A stretch of DNA of 64,000 nt from positions 744,001 through 808,000 of the forward strand of contig CATNEN010000037.1 of assembly GCA_950097015.1 (NCBI GenBank), given 5' to 3'. The stretch is from Macrostomum hystrix (Eukaryota; Platyhelminthes; Macrostomidae). Positions 59,001-64,000 of this stretch are shown piece after piece. The notes under the pieces were generated by a model, which saw only the letters and a list, made by a program, of their open reading frames with translations, was not told the origin of the DNA and did no database searches. Both the position numbers and the translations under genes were made by a program. Position 1 is the first letter of the stretch; each line of letters opens with the position of its first letter.

Positions 59001-62000
59001 TATGGCTGTCAGGGTGTCAACATGGCTGTCAGGGTGTCAACATGGCTGTCAGTGTGTCAATATGGCTGTCAGGGTGTCAACATGGCTGTCAGGGTGTCAA
59101 CATGGCTATCAGGGTGTCAACATGGCTGTCAGGGTGTCAACATGGCTATCAGGGTGTCAACATGGCTATCAGGGTGTCAACATTGCTGTCAGGGTGTCAA
59201 CATGGCTGTCAGGGTGTCAACATGGCTATCAGGGTGTCAACATGGCTGTCAGGGTGTCAACATGGCTGTCAGTGTGTCAACATGGCTGTCAGGGTGTCAA
59301 CATGGCTGTCAGGGTGTCAACATGGTGCCAAGCACTAAGCTCACCTGTGGATAACTGTGAATCTCGTCGTTATAAAGCACAGCGGCGAATTGTCCGCCAA
59401 TGTCATTGTCGGTAGCGGAGGTGTCAGTCGCAGCGCCCTGAGGAAGCCAACGACGCAGAAAGTCCTGATCAATTTGGTCCATTCTTTCAACATTTTCTGG
59501 CAGCCGTAGGCGATACTCCACCAAAGCGGTGTGCAGGGCCAGATCCAGCACCTAAAGAAATGTCGATGATAGTTCGATAATTATTTTCTCAATAGTGAAT
59601 TTAGATAAACACAAAAAGGTCGGAAGTTCGAATCGCAGATCAGAGCGATGGAAACAGTTTTTTAAATCCTAAAACTAAATTCAATTCATAATTAATATTG
59701 TTCAGGGATTATCAAACTCCAGCTAGCTGGCCAGATTCGGCCCTCGAAGCTCCCAAATCCGGCCCCTTGCGACATCTACAGTATCCTGTTTCATCTTTCC
59801 CGTGTCTTAACTCTCCCGTGTCTCATCTTTCCTCGGTCTCGTCTCTCCCGTGTCCCATCTTTCCCATTTCTCCCGTGTCTCATTTCTCCCGAGTCTCATC
59901 TCTTCCATGTCTCATTTCTCCCGTGTCTCATTTCTCCCGAGTCTCATCTCTTCCATGTCTCATTTCTCCCGTGTCTCATTTCTCCCGTGTCTCATCTCTT
60001 CCATGTCTCATTTCTCCCGTGTCTCATTTCTCCCGAGTCTCATCTCTCCCGAGTCTCATCTCTTACATGTCTCATCTCTCCCGTGTCTCATTTCTCCCGA
60101 GTCTCATCTCTCCCGAGTCTCATCTCTCCCGAGTCTCATCTCTCCCGTGTCTCATCTCTCCCGAGTCTCATCTCTCCCGAGTCTCATCTCTCCCGAGTCT
60201 CATCTCTCCCGAGTCTCATCTCTCCCGTGTCTCATTTCTCCCGAGTCTCATCTCTCCCGAGTCTCATCTCTTACATGTCTCATCTCTCCCGTGTCTCATT
60301 TCTCCCGAGTCTCATCTCTCCCGAGTCTCATCTCTCCCGAGTCTCATCTCTTACATGTCTCATCTCTCCCGTGTCTCATTTCTCCCGAGTCTCATCTCTC
60401 CCGAGTCTCATCTCTCCCGAGTCTCATCTCTCCCGTGTCTCATCTCTCCCGAGTCTCATCTCTCCCGTGTCTCATTTCTCCCGAGTCTCATCTCTCCCGA
60501 GTCTCATCTCTCCCGTGTCTCATCTCTCCCGAGTCTCATCTCTCCCGAGTCTCATCTATCCCGTGTCTCATTTCTCCCGAGTCTCATCTCTCCCGAGTCT
60601 CATCTCTTACATGTCTCATCTCTCCCGTGTCTCATTTCTCCCGAGTCTCATCTCTCCCGAGTATCATCTCTCCCGAGTCTTATCTCTCCCGTGTCTCATC
60701 TCTCCCGAGTCTCATCTCTCCCGAGTCTCATCTCTCCCGAGTCTCATCTCTCCCGAGTCTCATCTCTCCCGAGTCTCATCTCTCCCGAGTCTCATCTCTC
60801 CCGTGTCTCATTTCTCCCGAGTCTCATCTCTCCCGAGTCTCATCTCTTACATGTCTCATCTCTCCCGTGTCTCATTTCTCCCGAGTCTCATCTCTTACAT
60901 GTCTCATCTCTCCCGTGTCTCATCTCTCCCGTGTCTCATCTCTCCCGAGTCTCATCTCTCCCGAGTCTCATCTCTCCCGAGTCTCATCTCTTACATGTCT
61001 CATCTCTCCCGTGTCTCATTTCTCCCGAGTCTCATCTCTCCCGAGTCTCATCTCTCCCGAGTCTCATCTCTCCCGAGTCTCATCTCTCCCGTGTCTCATC
61101 TCTCCCGAGTCTCATCTCTCCCGAGTCTCATCTCTCCCGAGTCTCATCTCTCCCGTGTCTCATTTCTCCCGAGTCTCATCTCTCCTGTCTCATTTCTACA
61201 ATCAATGCGGACACAAAAGTGCAAGTGGGAACCACCAAAACACACAAAAAGCATAATCTCTAGATTCTCTAAAGACTATCAGGCACTAGACTCAAACAAT
61301 CGCGCTAATTAAACACAGGGGCGGGCAGGTTATATTGCCATCCGCACCTGATTGCAAATTGCGCGAAATCGTTCCACCATGCCCGGAGGCAGTTTGTCAA
61401 CCGGTGAGCCAATTTGACTTCCAGCCCGCTGCTCGTGCAGGGAGCAGCGATGATGACGCTTGAAGGCCTCGGGATCGCCGCAGTCGCAGTAGCCGCCATT
61501 GCCAGAGGACAAGTGCATCTTGGAGGGTGAGGTTTGAGAAAATTTAACGATTTAGCAATTAGTCTATATTTGATATACTCGTATATCAGATTACAGAAAG
61601 GGTTGCCAAGTAAGAGTTGGGTTATCTAGGCAGATTGTTGCGTTGTCAAGGAAGACATGTGAGTTATTAATGAAGATAGTTGGGCTGTCAGTCATAATAG
61701 CTGAGTTGTTAAGGAAGGTTACTGAGTTCAGGCAAGGTTTTAAATCAAGATTCCTAGGATTTATAGATGTGCTGCTCTATGTAACATTTCAGAAATAAAT
61801 ATACATATTCAATGAAGAGGCTTACCTTATAGTTATGATTCTTGTGCTCGGAGTGGACAAAGCAGTTATTGCACATGACAGATGTTGGATCAGCAGTGCA
61901 GTCACTATATTTAGTAATAAATAGATACATTTTTAACACAAAGTAAAACCTTCTGTTGTTATGATAGATGCTTTAATCTGCAAAAAACTACATTATGAAT

Positions 62001-62293
62001 CCAAATACTTACTGACAAGTGAACACAGGCTCATTGTTCTTTAAAATGTATCCACAAATTCCAGGATTTTTATCTTGAGATAGCTTCTCAAATTCATCCT
62101 TTGGTTTATTACTGTCAGCAATGAACTTCTCCAGTGGGTCAAGAATTTTATTGCGTGCAGACACATCTAAGAATAATAGATCAGCTTTGATCTTCGGTGC
62201 AAATATTTTTGGTACTGATGAAAAAAATAGCTCTTTCAACCCATTGGCCAGGTGGCCAGCACGGTAGTCAGAGAGCAGATCTCTCTCTTGAGC
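48737..62293 (-). CDS. UBR1/UBR2: UBR1/UBR2-type N-degron E3 ubiquitin ligase
   Basis: RING E3 ligase of the N-degron pathway, which binds destabilising N-termini and sends proteins to the proteasome. Minus-strand exons: 62013-62293, 61826-61904, 61348-61518, 59345-59551, 58346-58610, 57929-58239, 57189-57493, 55742-56038, 54275-54938, 53042-53900, 51560-52605, 50520-51198, 48737-48987. They join to 1804 residues (human about 1750); only the first few dozen residues are missing. UBR box, residues 80-148: all zinc ligands and the acidic pocket (ADPTS, CDCGD) are present. The ClpS-like type-2 pocket is at about 232-300 (LYNDEIHSY). The RING-H2 is CLLC at 1162-1165, CGHAMHLSC at 1219-1227 and CPLC at 1254-1257. 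The C-terminal zinc/cap domain is CLACGRLVC at about 1685, then PYVDRYGETD. Long introns carry private minisatellites. The first two exons are AT-rich, the rest GC-rich. UBR1 versus UBR2 is unresolved. Confidence 0.95.
49230..50512. repeat. Minisatellite, 31-bp unit, last UBR intron
   Basis: About 40 copies of a 31-bp unit containing TAGGGATACAGATAAGACAC and CTATCCGAATC; C(T/G)(A/G)TCC variants alternate in blocks. On the minus strand it begins only about 8 bp after the splice donor of exon 50520-51198. GGATA and TATCC form short inverted arms. Confidence 0.97.
51247..51486 (+). mobile_element. tRNA-derived SINE, copy 3, 3'-truncated (UBR intron)
   Basis: The head GTGGCAGAGCGGTTAACGAG and the CTCGATTCCGCGG box are both present. 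Similarity to copies 1 and 2 stops after GTGCTCAGGAGTCAGCG near 51486, so the last third and the ATT tail are missing. The copy fills about two thirds of the 361-bp UBR intron 51199-51559 and is antisense to that gene. Confidence 0.85.
52625..53041. other. UBR intron without repeats
   Basis: Mostly the AT-rich intron 52606-53041. It is one of the few UBR introns longer than 300 bp with no tandem array. Confidence 0.7.
53930..54235. repeat. Degenerate array, UBR intron 53901-54274
   Basis: Five to six divergent units of about 50-60 bp, built on GCTAGTCCGTTAGTTTTCTA and TAGATCGTTACT. Weakly periodic. Confidence 0.7.
54962..55535. repeat. Minisatellite, 20-21-bp unit, UBR intron
   Basis: About 27 units of TAACAGGTGAGAAACCCGTC with variants (ACACACGTC, TAAGAGG). 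It lies in intron 54939-55741. On the plus strand each unit contains CAGGTGAG, a consensus 5' splice site, but the gene runs on the other strand. Confidence 0.95.
56041..56071. repeat. GT/CA microsatellite forming a UBR splice acceptor
   Basis: About 15 GT repeats on the plus strand. On the minus strand the CA run leads straight into CACAG before exon 55742-56038, so the microsatellite replaces the usual polypyrimidine tract. Confidence 0.9.
56203..56620 (-). mobile_element. Dispersed repeat B, copy 2 (UBR intron)
   Basis: Reverse-complement copy of 10030-10485. On the plus strand it runs from TTCAGACCGTCGAGATATTC through GCCTCAGTGCGGCCTTGCC and ATCTAGACAGACTGCTGGAC to the GGGCGTCAAAA end. 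The shared open frame reads [20 protein letters not shown] here. It lies in UBR intron 56039-57188, a few hundred bases from SINE copy 4. Confidence 0.8.
56875..57140 (-). mobile_element. tRNA-derived SINE, copy 4 (UBR intron, sense)
   Basis: Read on the minus strand, the head begins near 57140 (GTAGCAGAGTGG). CTCGATTCCGCGGCGAGGCC follows, then the body with GAGAAGGCTTGGGGGCTTGT and GTGCAATTTACGCCC. Near 56900 an internal deletion removes about 28 bp, after which CCTCGCTTGCTGCAGGTCTA matches the consensus again. The ATT tail is not visible. It lies in UBR intron 56039-57188, in inverted orientation to copy 3. Confidence 0.85.
58680..59325. repeat. Minisatellite, 20-bp unit, UBR intron
   Basis: About 32 highly uniform copies of CATGGCTGTCAGGGTGTCAA in intron 58611-59344. 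There are no stops in one strand's frames because the unit lacks them; the predicted 150- to 218-codon proteins are artefacts. It ends about 15 bp from the donor of exon 59345-59551. Confidence 0.97.
59800..61198. repeat. Pyrimidine-rich minisatellite, 16-bp unit, UBR intron
   Basis: About 85 units of TCTCATCTCTCCCGAG with variants (GTGTCTCAT, TTCTCCC, TCTTACATG) in intron 59552-61347. The UBR transcript would carry the purine-rich complement. Predicted frames of 441 to 521 codons are artefacts. Confidence 0.97.
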
Positions 62294-64000
62294 CTGCAAA
62301 ATTAGAAGAAAAATATAAAAAACAGGAATGCCCATAATTTGTCTAGCTATGATTTTTAATTTAGATCAATATATATAATACTATTACATGATAGAAGCTA
62401 TTACTGATGGGCAAGAACCAGACTTAGATATTGTAAATGCAAAATTTGTATCATACCAACAAAAGAGCACCCAATTGCTTTCTCTACAACTACATTTAGG
62501 CGCCTACCTTCAATCAAAGTGCAGGATAATAGAAAATCTATCTTATACTGATGTAGATAGCATGCAAAAATAGAGATAATATAAACCCAAAGGGGTAAAA
62601 TATTAATGATACATTAGAAAAGTCGTTCACAACATTGATATTTTTAAATTGAATTTTCTAGCATTAAATCTATGTCAAATGTTAATAGCATTAGGATTTT
62701 CAATTTTTAAATAGCATGCCAACTTAGGAAACATGAAATTTTGAATTTAAGAATTCTTGTATATCTGTTCATCAAAATATGCATTAGCAATAATAAATTT
62801 AGGTTGATTTAGTTACGGTATCGATTGTGATCCATATAAATCTAGATCTAGCTAGGCCTATCTATTCTTTAGCTAGATAAGACTAGAGAGTTTAGACTTG
62901 AGGAAATTTTTAAGTTAGATTTACAAGCCTAAAGAAGGGATTATTTAAATTTGCATAGCTTTTCTTATGGCTTTTCTTTTGTAAGGCCTTACTGAACTAA
63001 AGTTTAAGAATTGTAGAAAAAATGTATATCAACCGACGTCAAACAAAAGTTGTATTGTTTGATCCGCTTTTGATACAGACAAAAAATAATAGGCATGTTT
63101 AACTGTATCAAATATACTTAGAATATACTGATTTTAAATATCCGTTTGGTATGTACGTCAATGGCTTTCACATTTCCAGTTTCAGAATCGCCGTTCATGA
63201 GCTATTTTTGTATCTGCGGTTGCTCTGGATCAGTTTAATCACTCGGATTTAATTTAATAAACGCCTAATGTGAAACTTTGAAACTACTACTGTAGCCTAC
63301 GTTTATTCGACGAATAGCTAGAAGAAAAAGAGCAAAAATTAAGTAAAATGTAGACACTTTAAGTATTTTATTGCAACAAGATAAAAACGAAGAAAAATCT
63401 GCTTTGAACTAAATGGAGCAGTTCCATATTTTTGCTATAACAACCTTGAGTGTTCGGTAACTGTAAATTTCCCGCTTTTAAATTATGAATTCTATGAATA
63501 CTCAGGAGGCAGTTTGTCAACCGGTAAGCCAATTTGACTGCCAGCTTGTGTATTGAATAAAATATATAGAAATAACTATATTTTGCTTTCTTGTTGCGAA
63601 AGTGAGACTTTTCAGCTTACTTTCTTGGAATTTAATTACTGGTGCTTCTATCAATTTGGCTCTGCCTTTTGTGCGAGTACCACTACAGAATTTTCGGCAC
63701 TTTTGTGCTGTGCTTGCCGGTAGATATAGTCTGTATAGTTTACAAGTAAATATGTTTTCTATTACATACAGAAATGTTCGTTTCTTCAACACACTGGCAA
63801 GAAAATAGTAATATATAATATGTTTACTTCCAAAGAATTAGATACTGCTTCAGTATTACATTACAGAATATGCATGCTTAGTACGCTTTTTTAGTTTTTG
63901 TGTACCATAGACAGTTTATCTATATTACCTTATAATCTTAAAAGGAAGAATTCACCGCTTCCTATTCAAATTTCAGTGAAATATTTCTCTGCAAAACCCT
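62294..64000. other. AT-rich region upstream of recognised UBR exons
   Basis: It should contain, or lead to, the first UBR exon with the start codon, but I could not place it. An in-frame ATG at 62333-62335 opens the frame into exon 62013-62293, yet the sequence between is better read as an intron end (AATTTTGCAG). Apart from the UBR exon fragment at 63505-63545 nothing is recognised. Confidence 0.5.
63505..63545 (-). pseudogene. 41-bp duplicate of a UBR-box exon segment
   Basis: It matches 61385-61425 (part of UBR exon 61348-61518) at 39 of 41 bases, same orientation. On the minus strand it reads AGSQIGLPVDKLPP against AGSQIGSPVDKLPP in the gene. No matching sequence extends to either side, and the frame soon stops, so this is an exon fragment rather than a usable exon. 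Confidence 0.7.

Noticed and set aside
58682-59415. 150-218-codon repeats of VNMAVRVSTWLSGCQHG
   Set aside because: A 20-bp tandem unit in a UBR intron, open in several frames.
59698-61312. Three overlapping frames of 441-521 codons
   Set aside because: A 16-bp array inside a UBR intron is open in all three plus frames, which identifies a repeat artefact.
62294-62335. ATG at 62333-62335 as the UBR start with a hydrophobic leader
   Set aside because: The stretch ends in AATTTTGCAG, a typical acceptor, and a hydrophobic leader is unexpected for a cytosolic UBR ligase.

Overview
This is eukaryotic, almost certainly animal, nuclear DNA. The genes have spliceosomal GT-AG introns, and the recognisable proteins are animal-type: clathrin heavy chain, a SERF-family protein, a White-like ABCG transporter, a leucine-rich-repeat membrane protein and a UBR1/UBR2 N-degron ubiquitin ligase. 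There are no operons or ribosome binding sites. Exons are GC-rich, while introns and spacers are AT-rich or made of tandem repeats. A lophotrochozoan such as a free-living flatworm is a reasonable guess, but the sequence does not prove it.

Layout: 1-13416 (+) is the clathrin heavy chain from the last part of its N-terminal propeller to the stop codon, in ten exons. 13417-17796 is AT-rich spacer. 17797-17994 (+) is a 65-residue SERF-like protein. 19743-20189 (+) is an unrecognised two-helix membrane protein. 20215-23160 holds three repeat arrays, one of which looks like amplified tRNA T-arm sequence. 23275-30148 (+) is a three-exon CocE/NonD (peptidase S15-type) hydrolase with an intact catalytic triad. 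31122-35050 (-) is a two-exon ABCG transporter. 35051-42813 is mostly pyrimidine-rich or purine-rich arrays. 42814-44299 (+) is a leucine-rich-repeat single-pass membrane protein. 44300-48736 is mainly two large arrays. 48737-62293 (-) is a UBR1/UBR2-type E3 ligase in 13 recognised exons, lacking only the extreme N-terminus. 62294-64000 is AT-rich and holds a 41-bp duplicate of a UBR exon.

The dominant feature is tandem repetition. About 27 distinct minisatellites with units of roughly 15 to 48 bp cover about a third of the window, and most of the long introns carry a private array. Superimposed are five copies (two complete or nearly so) of a tRNA-derived SINE with an ATT tail, and two copies of a second dispersed repeat.

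The genes are unrelated housekeeping, transport, signalling and protein-turnover functions. Exon boundaries were set by hand from splice consensus, reading-frame phase and remembered family sequences; each joined frame closes exactly. No database search was possible.
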